The notes beneath the pieces were generated by a model, which was not told the DNA's origin, searched no databases, and worked only from the letters and a program-made list of their open reading frames with translations. From Petrosia ficiformis (taxonomy: Eukaryota; Porifera; Demospongiae; Haplosclerida; Petrosiidae), in NCBI GenBank assembly GCA_947044365.1, contig OX345639.1, positions 3,406,001-3,470,000 of the forward strand: a DNA stretch of 64,000 nucleotides. Direction: 5' to 3'. Made by a program: the position numbers and the translations under genes. The first letter of the stretch is position 1. Every line of letters starts with the position of its first letter. Below, piece after piece: positions 46,501 to 58,200 of this stretch.

Positions 46501-47094
46501 CATGCTTTTTGGGTTTTGACATCCCTACATCTTCTTTCATTTTTATTGAAAATGTTTTTTATTCTTGTATAAATAGTATTAATGAGTGTACTTGTAAGCA
46601 AAGCATGTTCACTACTATCCACTGTATAAAGTATATATCACTACTAAAATCTATATTTCAACTATAAACCATTATAATTATGTACACTTTGACAACAATC
46701 AAGTGTTGTAAAATCAAAAGTTCTTTGTTGTGCCTGCTATTTTATGGAGGGAATATTTAAACTCATCGTATTCTTTCATAGATGGGGTTTGAAGGAAAAT
46801 GTTCGTCAGTCTTTATATGATTGTTGTGATAAATGGACGCATGCAATTGGAAAACATCGTCAATTTATGGGAGGAGAAACACCGAATCTTGCTGATCTGG
46901 TAAATGACCAATTGTTGTAATACTTGTATGAATATTTATGTAATCATATTATTCAGGCAGTATATGGTGTTCTCAGTGCAATAGAAGGTCTAGATGCATT
47001 TAATGATGTAAAGAAACACACTTCAATCAGAAGATGGTATTATGCTGTAAAAGACAGAGTGAATAAACAGGAAGGAAGCAAATTGATTGTTTAG
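43600..47094 (+). CDS. PTGES2: Prostaglandin E synthase 2 (membrane-associated)
   Basis: Glutaredoxin/GST-fold protein; in mammals it converts PGH2 to PGE2 and can bind heme and glutathione. Exons: 43600-43926, 44002-44189, 44950-45150, 46782-46899, 46957-47094. An N-terminal hydrophobic segment precedes the thioredoxin-like domain with the CPFC motif (YQYTTCPFCCKTRAFLDYYG), then YRKVPFIL. The GST-like C-terminal domain contains YRTLGESLQAFDYI, YIGAVVMYILSKRLK, FMGGETPNLADLAVYGVL and EGLDAF. The ATG at 43600 is used because the frame's apparent start just before it is GTG. The family identity is clear over the whole length. The last exon and its 3' region have been duplicated downstream. Confidence 0.96.
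46258..46476. mobile_element. Fold-back element in PTGES2 intron 4
   Basis: Inverted arms of about 68 bp: ~46305-46372 (CCCAAAATTAAACAAACC...ACGTACACCGCTATAAAAC) and ~46408-46475. A second, interlaced inverted pair is CACACCATTCAG (46260) and CTGAATGGTGTG (46392). Sequence following the right arm (ACATCCCTACATCTT) resembles the last VARS intron near 35300, so the family is dispersed. Confidence 0.75.
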
Positions 47095-47130
47095 ATTCTA
47101 AATTAGTATCATCATTATAATAATGTTATG

Positions 47131-47595
47131 AACCACACTTCAATCAGAAATGGTATTAGCTGTAAAAGGAAAGAGCGATTAAACACAGGAAGGAAGCAAA
47201 TTGATGGTTTAGATTCTATTTGTACACATTTATCATTATTATAATAATGTTATGAACCACACTTCAATCAGAAATGGTATTAGCTTTAAAAGGAAAGAGC
47301 GATTAAACACAGGAAGGAAGCAAATTGATGGTTTAGATTCTATTTGTACACATTTCTAAATTAGTATCATCATTATGATCATGTTATGAACCACACTTCA
47401 ATCAGAAATTTACTTTAAAAAGGAGAGTGATTAAACACAGGAAGGAAGCAAATTGATGTCTATTTGTACACATTTCTAAATTAGTATCATCTTTATGATA
47501 ATGTTATGAACCACAGAAATGGGACACACAGGAAGGAAGCAAACAGATTCTATTTATAGCACATTATAGGAAATTAGTATCATTTTATTTTTAGT
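47131..47595 (+). repeat. Tandem degenerate copies of PTGES2 terminal exon
   Basis: Four successive ~120-bp units (starts ~47131, 47255, 47389 and 47510). Each repeats ACACTTCAATCAGAA...GGAAGGAAGCAAATTGAT...TTAGATTCTA and the following 3' sequence (TTAGTATCATCATTATAATA) of the genuine last exon. The copies carry indels that break the frame and become shorter toward LZTR1. The last ends just before the LZTR1 start. Confidence 0.92.
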
Positions 47596-47645
47596 AACAG
47601 GATATTTCGCTATAAATACGAAAGCGAGGTGTGTCGAATAGCACA

Positions 47646-49922
47646 ATGGATAGCGATGCTGTTAGTATATGTACTGATACTTCATCTTCCTCTGGAGAGA
47701 CTACAGAAACCGGAATGGATGACATGAAACTTGATTTCTCTCCCAAAGAGCCTCAACATTTTTGGAAACAGCTTCAAAGCTGTGAAGAATTTGTGGGGAC
47801 AAAGAGAAGTAAGCACACAATGGTTGCCTGGGACGACAGAGTTTATGTATTTGGAGGGGACAATGGTAAGAAAATGTTAAATGACTTTCTTGTGTCTCAT
47901 GTTAGAGATTCTAGTTGGGCCAGGGTAGTGTACACAGGACAGCCACCAGCTCCAAGATACCACCATTCTGCAGTTGTCTTCAATAACTCCATGTTTATTT
48001 TTGGAGGGTACACTGGTGACATTAATTCTAACTCTAATCTACGTAACAAAAACGACCTGCACGAGTATTGTTTCACAACCAGTCAATGGGTTGACTGGTC
48101 TGATAAGATCAAAGGGGTACTACCTCCAGCTCGCTCTGCACATGGTGCTGCCGTTTATAATAATAAGCTGTGGATCTTCGCTGGCTACGATGGTAACACA
48201 CGACTGAATGATATGTGGGCTATTGATCTGACCAGCCCAAACCCACAGTGGGAACAGATCAACCAATCAGGTGATAGCCCGCCCACGTGCTGCAACTTTC
48301 CCGTAGCTGTTGTTGATGACAGCATGTATGTGTTCTCAGGTCAGAGTGGAGCCAAGATAACTAATAATCTATACGAATTCAAGTTTCTACAAAGGTGTTG
48401 GGTACGTATTCCCACAGAGCACTCATTACGCACTGATGCTTCTCCTCCACAACGAAGATATGGTCACAGTATGGTTGCTTTTGGACAGAGATTATATGTA
48501 TTTGGCGGTGCAGCTGATGGGATATTAGACAATGAAGTTCATTGTTTTGATGTTTCTTCACAGAGTTGGTCTGTTATTCAGCCAGCATCGGGCAGTCAGA
48601 TACCATCTGGTAGAGTATTCCATACTGCAGCAGTGTGTGGTGATTCCATGTATGTATTTGGGGGCACAGTTGACTCACTAGCTAATCGTAGTGGAGAGCT
48701 ATATCGTTTTAAGTTCTCTTCTTTTCCTAAATGTACACTCGTTGATAATTTTGTTAATTTACTGCATACTTTGCCATTTTATGATGTGAGTTTTGCAATA
48801 GCAGATAAAGAAATCAAAGCACATGCCGCAGTTGTAGCTGCTCGTTCACCTTACCTGAGGCAAAAGATATTGGAAGTCTTTCAAGCACAAGATAATTACT
48901 CACATACTGCTTTACCACCATTTACTGCAGATCAACCAATCAAGGTATCATTGGAAGGCGTATCCCCTGAAACATTTAGTCATGCATTACACTTCATGTA
49001 TACAGATCGTCTTCTTGAATCCCGCATACAAGGTAAACCAGTTAGTCAGGTTTTATTGATGATGGAGCTATACAAGTTCTCACTTCTCATAGAAACGAAG
49101 AGGTTGGAGTTACTATGTATGCAATACTTAGAAGCTTCTGTTAGTGAAGATAATGCGTTACTTATATTGGAAAATGCTTCCGAATTGAATCTTTCACGTC
49201 TTAAAGAATACTGTATGAAATTCATTATCAGAGAATCCAACTATCAGAAAGTTATAATGTCTGAGTCATTTGAAACTTTAGATCGGACCCTTATGGTTCA
49301 AATTGTTCGTCGCCAGCAGTTCCGGTCTCGTCCTACATCCCCAGAACCAGACTCTAATGATTTCGTTACTCCATCAACATTACAAGACGATCTACAAAAG
49401 TTTCTCTTTTCTGATTATGGTCAGCCCTTTACTGATATAATTCTCTGCATTGGAGAAGAGAAAGTGCTTGCTCATAAACCAATACTTGCAGCAAGGTGTT
49501 CGTATTTCGAAGCACTCTTCCGATCTTTTATGCCTCAAAATTATCAAGTGGAGATTACTTTCGGTAAAACTGTACCATCCCGTCAGGCTTTTGACTCTCT
49601 ACTGAAATTTGTCTACTATGGTGAAATTGATATACCAACTGAAGACGCTCTGTACATCTTCTCTGCTCCAAATTTCTTTGGATTTTCAAACTCACAATTG
49701 CATGTGCTCTGTAAGGCTTGTTTGGAGCTAGAGGTATCGCTGGAAAATGTTGTGTGCCTCTTAGAAACATCTGACCTCATTGGTCTCACAGAAATGAAAG
49801 AACGATGTTTATCGCTCATTACAGACCATTTTCCATCGCTTGTGAGACATCCTGAGTTTAGGGATCTTAAGAAAGAACTACTACTTGATGTACTTGAATC
49901 CATTGCTGGAATCAAAGACTAA
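47646..49922 (+). CDS. LZTR1: LZTR1: Kelch-BTB-BTB adaptor (intronless)
   Basis: Substrate adaptor for cullin-3 ubiquitin ligase that in mammals controls RAS-family GTPases. It is 758 residues from the ATG at 47646. Six Kelch blades fill residues ~60-365 (VYVFGGDNGKK, MFIFGGYTGD, LWIFAGYDGNTRLNDMW, MYVFSGQSGAK, LYVFGGAADG, MYVFGGTVDS). A first BTB follows (YDVSFAIADKEIKAHAAVVA) with a BACK-like helical region, then a second BTB (FTDIILCIGEEKVLAHKPIL) and a second BACK-like tail. Order and length fit LZTR1. The absence of introns is unusual beside the intron-rich neighbours. Its promoter abuts the PTGES2-derived repeats. Confidence 0.96.
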   Translation: MDSDAVSICTDTSSSSGETTETGMDDMKLDFSPKEPQHFWKQLQSCEEFVGTKRSKHTMVAWDDRVYVFGGDNGKKMLNDFLVSHVRDSSWARVVYTGQPPAPRYHHSAVVFNNSMFIFGGYTGDINSNSNLRNKNDLHEYCFTTSQWVDWSDKIKGVLPPARSAHGAAVYNNKLWIFAGYDGNTRLNDMWAIDLTSPNPQWEQINQSGDSPPTCCNFPVAVVDDSMYVFSGQSGAKITNNLYEFKFLQRCWVRIPTEHSLRTDASPPQRRYGHSMVAFGQRLYVFGGAADGILDNEVHCFDVSSQSWSVIQPASGSQIPSGRVFHTAAVCGDSMYVFGGTVDSLANRSGELYRFKFSSFPKCTLVDNFVNLLHTLPFYDVSFAIADKEIKAHAAVVAARSPYLRQKILEVFQAQDNYSHTALPPFTADQPIKVSLEGVSPETFSHALHFMYTDRLLESRIQGKPVSQVLLMMELYKFSLLIETKRLELLCMQYLEASVSEDNALLILENASELNLSRLKEYCMKFIIRESNYQKVIMSESFETLDRTLMVQIVRRQQFRSRPTSPEPDSNDFVTPSTLQDDLQKFLFSDYGQPFTDIILCIGEEKVLAHKPILAARCSYFEALFRSFMPQNYQVEITFGKTVPSRQAFDSLLKFVYYGEIDIPTEDALYIFSAPNFFGFSNSQLHVLCKACLELEVSLENVVCLLETSDLIGLTEMKERCLSLITDHFPSLVRHPEFRDLKKELLLDVLESIAGIKD

Positions 49923-49924
49923 CA

Positions 49925-50048
49925 TTTGTATGATCAGTTATTATGATCAAGTGTTAACAATGATCAGTTATTATGATCAAGTGTTAATTAAAAATGATCA
50001 GTTATATGATCAAGTGTGAACAATGATCAGTTATTGTGATCATGTTTG
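49925..50048. repeat. ATGATCAGTTATTATGATCA tandem repeat
   Basis: Four imperfect ~34-bp units with the palindromic TGATCA, just after the LZTR1 stop. They probably lie in its 3' untranslated region. The remainder to 50204 is AT-rich with poly(A)-signal-like AATAAA at about 50132. Confidence 0.85.
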
Positions 50049-50204
50049 TGTTAATGAAAATCGGTTTCTTTTCTGTATTTAAAATCAACTACAATTATAA
50101 TTCATTACTTTTTACCATGCCTGTTTATGTAATAAAATTTGTATGATCTAACGGATTTCTTGTCAGTACTACAAATACACAAATGTATAAAGAAAAAAAA
50201 AAAT

Positions 50205-53200
50205 TTATATATTAATACGTACATGATAATAAGAGGATTCTTCAGATATTCTGATTGTTCCTTTCATATCGCCGTCATCGATTTGTTGCAGTAATGACTC
50301 TCGTGCTTCTCTGCCCATAGCGTTCTTAGCTAGGTTGAACCATATCTGAGATAAGTATATAATTATGATATGTTAATTACTTATCACAGGTTATAAATAG
50401 TAACAGATATGTCATGTTTGCTATAAATAGTTCCATGTTAGCTAAAGTGATATACATGCACAAGTGGTTCAGATTGAGAAGATATGATTAATTGCCTTTC
50501 ACGAGCTATAAATAGTAACTATAAAGTAACGCAGTATACTTACTTGTATAAGAGGTTCTGATTGAGAAGACGTTCTCTCGACAGTTTTAACTTCTAATTT
50601 AGTTATGACAGACTCAGAGACCTTGAGATGGAAGTGTTATAGAGACATTCGTTATAACAATAAACAACTCACAGAAAATACATCAGCTAATATTGTAATC
50701 AGTGTGTCTTGAACTACACTGAGATCATTGTTAACACTAAAATTGAACTGACTGAAGACATCAATTGGAATTGCATTCTATACAAATATAATATAAACAT
50801 TTAGAAAATTAAAATATTATTTGAAGAAGTAATAGCAGATTGAAATATCATTTGAATGAAGTAACAGCAGATTGGAATATGATTATGTAGTATACAGGGT
50901 GAAATCAAAGCAGCGAATTACACACAATCAGTCAGGGAAAAATTAGAGATATACTGATTAGACATACTAAGTAATTGGAGACATAATACTGAATAATGTT
51001 GTGACTACTCATCATTACAATGATATATGGCTGTAGGAGTGGTGCTATTATATACGCTATACCTGTAATCTTGCATCTAGTAGTTCTTTTGGTACAGTAG
51101 AGAAATCTATGATTAAATATTTTCATGTGATAAAGCTGAAGGTAGCAAGTGATGTATTATTAATTTACCACATGTATAAGCTCTTGGATTGGCTGGACTG
51201 ATGTAGTGTAGCTGAGATGGTAATTTAAATGCATACAAACATACCAAATCACCTGTACAGTCACTATCAATCTTACAACTCTGAAACAAAAACAGTAATT
51301 TAGTTAGTCTATTGAATTATTATAATTCCAAAGTAACTTACATATGTATAGTTACATGTAGTACAGTAGATGCCTCCACAATCAATATCTGTCTCATGAG
51401 GGCTTAGCAAACCATCAAAACATGTTGACTCTGTAATTTATAAATAAAGTATAAATGCTTTTCAGCTATTTTATAAAGGTCATTCACGTTCACTTTGACC
51501 TCAAGAAATTTTTCATAACTTTAGTTTGAAATGACCAACAATCTTTTTACCTGCATCATTTTAATATAATTACCCTTCCTGTTCTTTTTTTGTGTATGTA
51601 AAATTTCAATCCGTTACTTCATTATTGAGTTACAGTATAATCATGTATTAATCTTATGACATTCAACTATACACTATATAACATATAAAGTCATCATATC
51701 CTAATTTTGAGGTCATCATGAATGCGAACAGACTTTAGTAGGTATTTTGTATGTACTGAATTCCACAACAAGTAATGAGTGAAACACACAACAGCATAAT
51801 CCATACCTGTTATACTTAGTATTGCTTCAGTGCTTGTTACTGTCCCATATTCATTCTTGGCTTCGCATTGGTAAACACCTTCATCTTGTAGTATGGTTTG
51901 ACTAAAATGCAGAGATCCATCAAATAGATTCAGATATAATCTGTTTGAGTAGTCAATGGTCTCTCCATCTTTGTACCAAGTAATGTCTGGAAATGGAGCA
52001 CCAGTCACTTCACAGACCAGTGTATATGTTCGATTTGTAAGGATAGAATCATTGCTTGGGTTAATAGTGATGTTGGGTGAGTCTGCATATAAATGGTCAG
52101 GATAATAAAGAAGATTGAGAGGTGAAGGAAGTAAGAAAAACATGAGAAATATAGTTAAGATAGGGTTTCTCACAGCATTTAAATTCAGTAAAATCTACAT
52201 CTGTCATTGGTATTCTCTCAGGCCATTCACAAAATAGTGAGTCTCTGTCTGCTGGAAACGTTGGATAATCATCAAGTATAAATGAAATCCAGCCTAAGTA
52301 ACAATCACATGACCATGGATTGTCTTCCAGATAACTATATAAATAAGGTATGATGAACTGTTATGTGTAACAAAAAATGAATGGAGGAAATTTAATTAAG
52401 AATGGAGGGAAGGATGGAGAAATGAAATGATGAATAAAGGGATGGAGGGAAAGATGGAAGATTGAAATGGTGAATAGAAGGATGAACGGAAGGATGAACG
52501 GAAGGATGGAGGAATGAAATGATGAATAGAGGGATGGAGGGAAGGATGGAGGAATGAAATGATGAATAGCGAGATGGAGGGAAGAATGGAGGAATGAAAC
52601 GATGAATAGAGGGATGGAGGGAGTGATGAAGAAATGAAATGATGAATAGAGAGATGGAGGGAAGGATGGAGGAATGAAATGATGAATAGAGAGATGAAGA
52701 AATGAAATGATGAATAGAGAGATGGAGGGAAGGGTGAAGAAATGAAATGATGAATAGAGAGATGGAGGGAAGGATGGAGGAATGAAATGATGAATAGAGG
52801 GATGGAGGGAGAAAGATAGAACAAATGACAAGATCAGACAAGCTAACAGTGCATACATTTCAGTTTCCTCAATAATTGCTTCAAATATTCCTTCAGGTAC
52901 AGTTTGTAATTCATTATTAGTTAGTACCACTTCATCCAGACCACTTAAATGGCTAAACAAATCTTCTGGTAGATTATTCAACTTACTTCCATCAAGATCA
53001 CTGGATATAGTATAAATTAAAATAATAATTAATGTAGCTTACGTTTTACTCACAGTATTTTCAAATTATCAAGACCAAGAAACATATCTCTAGTTAAATT
53101 TGTTAGATCAGTGCTTCTCAGATACCTGAATTTATAATAGAGAAGTTATGACAGTCTCATACCTATACTCTGTTGACGAGGGAGTCTGGGATGAGACTAT

Positions 53201-54137
53201 GACAGCATTTAAGTTGTGGTATTGGTATACAAAATGTGCATATGTATCTTATTAATTATTATGTACTTACAATGTGTTCAAGTTTGTGAGATTTTCAAAT
53301 GCTCCATCTTGTATGGTAATCAATGGATTCTCATTAAAATTTCTAATACAAGATAAAATGGTACAGCATTAGATTATATCAGAGAGATGACAAGGTTAAC
53401 TAACAGTTCTTCAATGGAGGATATTTCAGAAGCCAGACCTGTTTGTATATCAGTAATAAAATTATCATCAAGATTAAGAACCAGTAGTTCTGAATAATAA
53501 GTCAGATTTCCAGGATATAGTGACGCTATTGCATTACTTGTCATGTGACTGGAGAGAAAACAGGTTTAAAAGTTGAACCAATATAATACATGAGTGCAAG
53601 ACTGATACTTAAATACACATACATATTTACAACTATGACAATCAGGGTTTCATCTAGAATTTTTTTGTTAGGAGGGGAAAGAATTGATCATGTGAAACAC
53701 ACTGCTCCTGGTGGTGCTCGCCCAGGAAATTAAAAAAAAATCACACCCTCTGAGATTGCTTCTGGTGGGTTCTGGGGCCACAGAAGGCTTGTAGCTGAGA
53801 TGTTGCTGCATGTTAAAATAAATTTTATCTGAAATCTAGGGGGGGGGGGAAAGATATCCCCCTTCTCCTCCTCTGTATGAAACCCTATCAGTAGATGCAA
53901 TAGTAATGCATGCATGCATGCATGCAGAGTGGATTATAAATTAACTTATTCATACATAATTTGGACATCATCAGGTAGATCATTTGGGATAGTATTGAAG
54001 GTAATAGAAGGTACATTGCAATCTGCTATCTTTGTGATACTCCCATAGTTGCAAAATCCACCATCTTGTCCTTGTACAAGTTGTACTCCATAGAAGAAAG
54101 TGAAAATACAAAAAAGGGCTTCGTATCTATACTCCAT
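50205..54137 (-). CDS. Secreted leucine-rich-repeat and Ig-domain protein
   Basis: It starts at 54137 with a cleavable-looking signal peptide (YRYEALFCIFTFFYGVQLVQG). A short cysteine cap (FCNYGSITKIADCNVP) and several LRRs follow, spread over exons ~53411-53550, ~53275-53342, ~53054-53127 and ~52855-53002 (DDNFITDI, NENPLITI, NNLPEDLFSHLSGLDEV). Next come an LRRCT-type cap (NPWSCDCYLGWISF, ~52165-52335) and one Ig domain (LVCEVTGAPFPDITWYKDGE...DEGVYQCEAKNEYG, ~51806-52084). After these is a Cys-rich ETDIDCGG...C..C module (~51360-51432), then a region without recognised domains ending YYHVRINI at 50205. No C-terminal membrane helix was seen, so secretion or an unseen exon is possible. It is an adhesion or receptor-like protein of unknown partner. 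Head to head with PIN1, 207 bp apart. Confidence 0.8.
51477..51739 (+). mobile_element. MITE family A copy
   Basis: Near-complete: GGTCATTCACGTTCACTTTG at the left, GAATGCGAACAGACTTTAG at the right. It lies in the intron just after the Ig-domain exon. Confidence 0.8.
52385..52815. repeat. GGATGGAGGGAAGGATGGAG minisatellite
   Basis: About ten units of ~44-48 bp (GGAGGAATGAAATGATGAAT plus AGAGGGATGGAGGGAAGGAT) in an intron of the LRR/Ig gene. Ser/Pro/Ile-rich frames on the opposite strand are artefacts. Confidence 0.95.
53643..53888. mobile_element. MITE family D, copy 1
   Basis: CAGGGTTTCATCTAG at the left and GTATGAAACCCTA at the right form short inverted repeats. The interior includes GAATTGATCATGTGAAACAC and GATTGCTTCTGGTGGG. 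A related copy is at 59626-59795. In the first intron of the LRR/Ig gene. Confidence 0.75.
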
Positions 54138-54344
54138 CTTATTTACTATTTTTTTGTTTACTCAACTGTTGCTTAGGGGTGGAGTAAACATTTGCAAAAA
54201 AAGTGGGTGGAGCTGGTTTGTTATAAAAGAATTCATTAATCTTTTTTCAGGTGAATGTCCATTAATGTTATAAAATTAAAATATAAAAAATTTTTCTATT
54301 TGTTTTATGTAGCAACTGTAAATTTGTGACTTTCATTTCAAAAA

Positions 54345-55034
54345 ATGGCTGCTGGTGAGTTTTTACCTAAAGGATGGGAAAAACGTGAATCTCGTTCCTC
54401 TGGGAGAACATTCTACTTCAACATATACACCAAAGCCAGCCAATGGGAATCACCTTCCATACCTAGTCCTGGAGACGTAAACAAATTTTAATTCATATGT
54501 ATCTTAGATCATGTGATTATCATGTGTCACAGGTACAAGCCTCACATCTGTTAGTCAAACATAATGAATCTCGTCGTCCATCATCATGGAAAGAAGACAA
54601 GATAACTCGTTCAAAGGAAGAAGCACTTGAGATCATTAAAAGTCAGGTTGCAATCATGTGACCAGTTGTATGTGTTTATGAATAATTAATTAGGTTTTCG
54701 TGAACGTATTGTGTCAAATGAAGTTGGATTTGCTGAATTGGCATCAAAGGAGAGTGACTGTGGGAGTGCTAAAAGAGGAGGAGATTTAGGTCCATTTGGA
54801 CATGGTCAGATGCAAAGTAAGTCATGTGATTATAGTGTCATGTGATTATGTGCCATGTGACTGTTTTCTTCTTATAGAACCATTTGAAGAGGCAACGTGA
54901 GTCATGCACACAGATAGTATATCGTGCATTGAATCATTTCTTACTTTTGTTTTAGATATAGTTTGGAAGTAGGAGAACTTAGCAACCCAATTTATACTGA
55001 TTCTGGTATTCATATAATCATAAGAACAGGTTGA
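54345..55034 (+). CDS. PIN1: Peptidyl-prolyl cis-trans isomerase PIN1
   Basis: Nuclear isomerase acting on phospho-Ser/Thr-Pro bonds. Exons: 54345-54476, 54533-54641, 54694-54816, 54878-54896, 54956-55034. The WW domain ([20 protein letters not shown]...SQWESP) is followed by the parvulin domain. That domain has the phosphate-binding basic cluster ([14 protein letters not shown]), the catalytic Cys ([16 protein letters not shown]), GQMQKPFE and a C-terminus [12 protein letters not shown]. Length and both domains match PIN1 orthologues. The second exon uses the donor GTCAGG, which is required for the frame. Confidence 0.96.
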
Positions 55035-55205
55035 AGAAGAACGGGAGAGAGCCTAGTCAGGACAGCATCTGATAATTGTAATCATCTGCCATGTATGTGT
55101 ACCTATTACTCATCTTTCATGAAACAGTATTCATTCTTTAAAAGTGATTTCAATACTTTTTCATAACAATTATAAAAAGCAACTACTAATACACAACAAA
55201 AATAC

Positions 55206-58200
55206 TCATGAGTTATAAAACACATCAAGGTCTGATGGCTTCCTTTTACTTTTACTTTTTCTTTTCTTTCTCTCAACATCTTCCTCACTCCTGTGTTTCT
55301 TCTTGGTCTTGTGAGAACGCTAAAATAACAATGAAGTGAGAATATATGTAGTACTACCACATAATAATTGAAGGTCTCAGAATCATTGTGGGCTCACCCA
55401 AAGTTGAAATTGTCTATATTATTATCTGTTCCTGAAACATTATGATTATCATGTTAACTTGGACCTAGGTGCAGGTACGCATGCATACATCAGGACATGT
55501 ATATTACTGTAGAGGGTTAGACCCCTGGTTCTCAGACCTTTAACTAGAAAGAGGCCTCAAATATTGGCAACAGTTTGTCAATGTCACTTATAATATTACC
55601 AACCTCTTCCTTCTCCTCCTCCTCTTCAATGGATGCTCTAATTTTTCTATAGCGATTACAAACAATGTAAACAATAAATTCTTTATTATCAAAACTTACC
55701 TTGACATGTCATGTGTTGATCTAGACTGTATGGTAGGAGACTACAGGAAAATACAAGCCATTGAAAGGTTCAAAGTACATATGTACATGTACATACACTA
55801 TGTAGTACATGTGTGTGTTGAATCCAGGGCCACTGAGGGAGCAGATAGGGTAAAATTTCAATTTGGGCCCCCTATCTCAAAATTAATTTGTAAAATTGCA
55901 TTATTTGTTTCCTTTTCTAAACAACTTATAATACTAAGAAGCTTCAGGATCCTCGACAAGTACCCTGCCTCTCCCTATCTCCATGGGCCAAGTTTAACCT
56001 ATTATACATATACACACATGTACATAATATGTACATGAGTGTGTGATAGGATATATGCAAGTACATGTATATATATTATGTACATTGTATGAGTACATGT
56101 AAACAGTTATTTATACACACATACATAATCTCCGGTAAGCCAAGCATCCAGCGATGAAGAAAAACTGAAAGGGTCTTCATCTGTTTGTTGAACAACCTTT
56201 TCTTTTTTCACCTCCTCTTTTTCATTGTCTTTTATTTTGCTTTTCTTTCTATGTTTTTTGTGTTTCGACTCCCTGTCACCTTTGGGAGATTTATGGCTTT
56301 TTTTCTTTCTTTCTGAAGGACTTTCGGAAATTTCTTTATTTTTTTGTTTTGTGGGTGGAGTTTCTTTGAATGCTAATAACAGTCCACCACTGGTTTTTCT
56401 GGAATCTTTGGGTTCCTTTGCTAGTGGTTTCGTAACTAGTTCTTTCTTCAGTAAATCTTCATCTCTCATGACAACTGGTCCCTCCTCTTCATCCTCACTT
56501 TCACTTATCACAATATCATGCACTGATTTTAATGGTGGTGGCTTCATCTTTACTTCAATTGGACGTAATGGTGGAGTGGTATGTACTGAATTCACTTTCA
56601 TTGGAGTTAAAGTCACAATTTCCTCCTTTTCCTCCTCCTCCTCCTCCTCCTCTTCCTCCTCCTCCTCCTCCTCTTCTTCCTCCTCCTCCCCTTCCTCCTC
56701 TTTGATATTCTTCTTCTCTTCTTCATCCTCAATACTTGATAAATCTTCATCGAGAGTAACTTGTGGATTATAATCTTCATCTGAATCACTCTCTCCATTT
56801 TCTTCATCTTCTCTGTCTTCACCATCTTCTCCCTCATCATCAAAGAATTGATCATCCAGTTCACCTTCAGGAGCAAAATCGTCAACATTTTTTAAAGATT
56901 GTTTTGTTCCTCGAGGTGATTCTGACGCAAGACAAAGAGAAGATAATAATGAGTACAATTGGTGATGCTCTGTGAGTACCATTCATTCTTTCATTACATT
57001 ATCATGATGACTCATCATTCATTCTTTTGTTACACTATCATGATGACTCATAATTCATCACAATGACTCCATTCATTCTTTCGTTACACTATCATGATGA
57101 CTCATCATTCATTCTTTCATTACACTATCATGATGACTCATAATTCATCACAATGACTCACATGCTTTCATTACATTATCATTATGACTCACAATTCATC
57201 ACAATGACTCATCATTCATTTTTTTCATTACACTATCACTCATAATTCATCATAATGACTCATCATTCATTCTTTCATTACATTATCATGACTCATAATG
57301 CATCATCACGACTTACTTGGTGTTAAAGGTTTACTTGGTTGCTGTTCTTTTGATTTTGTTAAAAAACTAGAAAATTTTGCTGAAAATTTTTTCTTTAATG
57401 AAGGCTCACTATCAGTTTGATTGGATTCTGGTGGTGGACCATCAGTGGAATTAACTGGATGAGAATGCTCTTCTGTAGGAGAGGGACGAGCTATAGTGGG
57501 TGGGGTTTGATTAGTAGTGGGTGGGGCTTGTTCAGAATCCTTTTTTTGTTTGTCATCAGACAACCTCTGTCCTTGAGTCACAAATCTATAATTAATTTAT
57601 GATTGAACTATGAATAATTAATCAATCTAAATTTACTGGTCATATGTCTGTACAGACTTGTACTCATCGAGCTCTTCCTGAATTATCTGTAAAAAAAAAA
57701 AACAGCAACAAGGTATTATGTTCGTGCACAACAATATAGAAGTACATGGTCATATCTATACTATTTGAGTGCTGGTGATTGCCACTTATTATATTTCAGC
57801 TAACACAACTACATCAAAAGCGTATAACCATTGAAGCCATGAAGGAGAGTCCAACTGTATTACACTATACTGTCTATTGTTTTGCTATATAAACATGATC
57901 ACATGCATGCCTACATACACTATGGAAGTATATAGTTAGCAGCTGTTTCGTGGTTGCACTGTTAATAAGTTCCTGGTAATACTGCAAGCTCAGAAACAGT
58001 ACACAGTTACATTTAGAATTGTCAAGGGTATGTACACATATAACCTATAATATAACATTGGTCTATGAGACATAAGTTGAAGGTAACAACCCACGTCTTT
58101 TCTACTCACTAGTATTTGTTCCCTGTTGACTTTTAGTTGATGCAACAAAGACTCTTGCTAAAAATTAAAAATATATAAAACATAATATTAATTAACTATT

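Noticed and set aside
52361..52981. 206-residue Ser/Pro/Phe-rich frame on the minus strand
   Set aside because: Only the start (NNLPEDLFSHLSGLDEV) is an LRR exon; the remainder reads through an intronic minisatellite.
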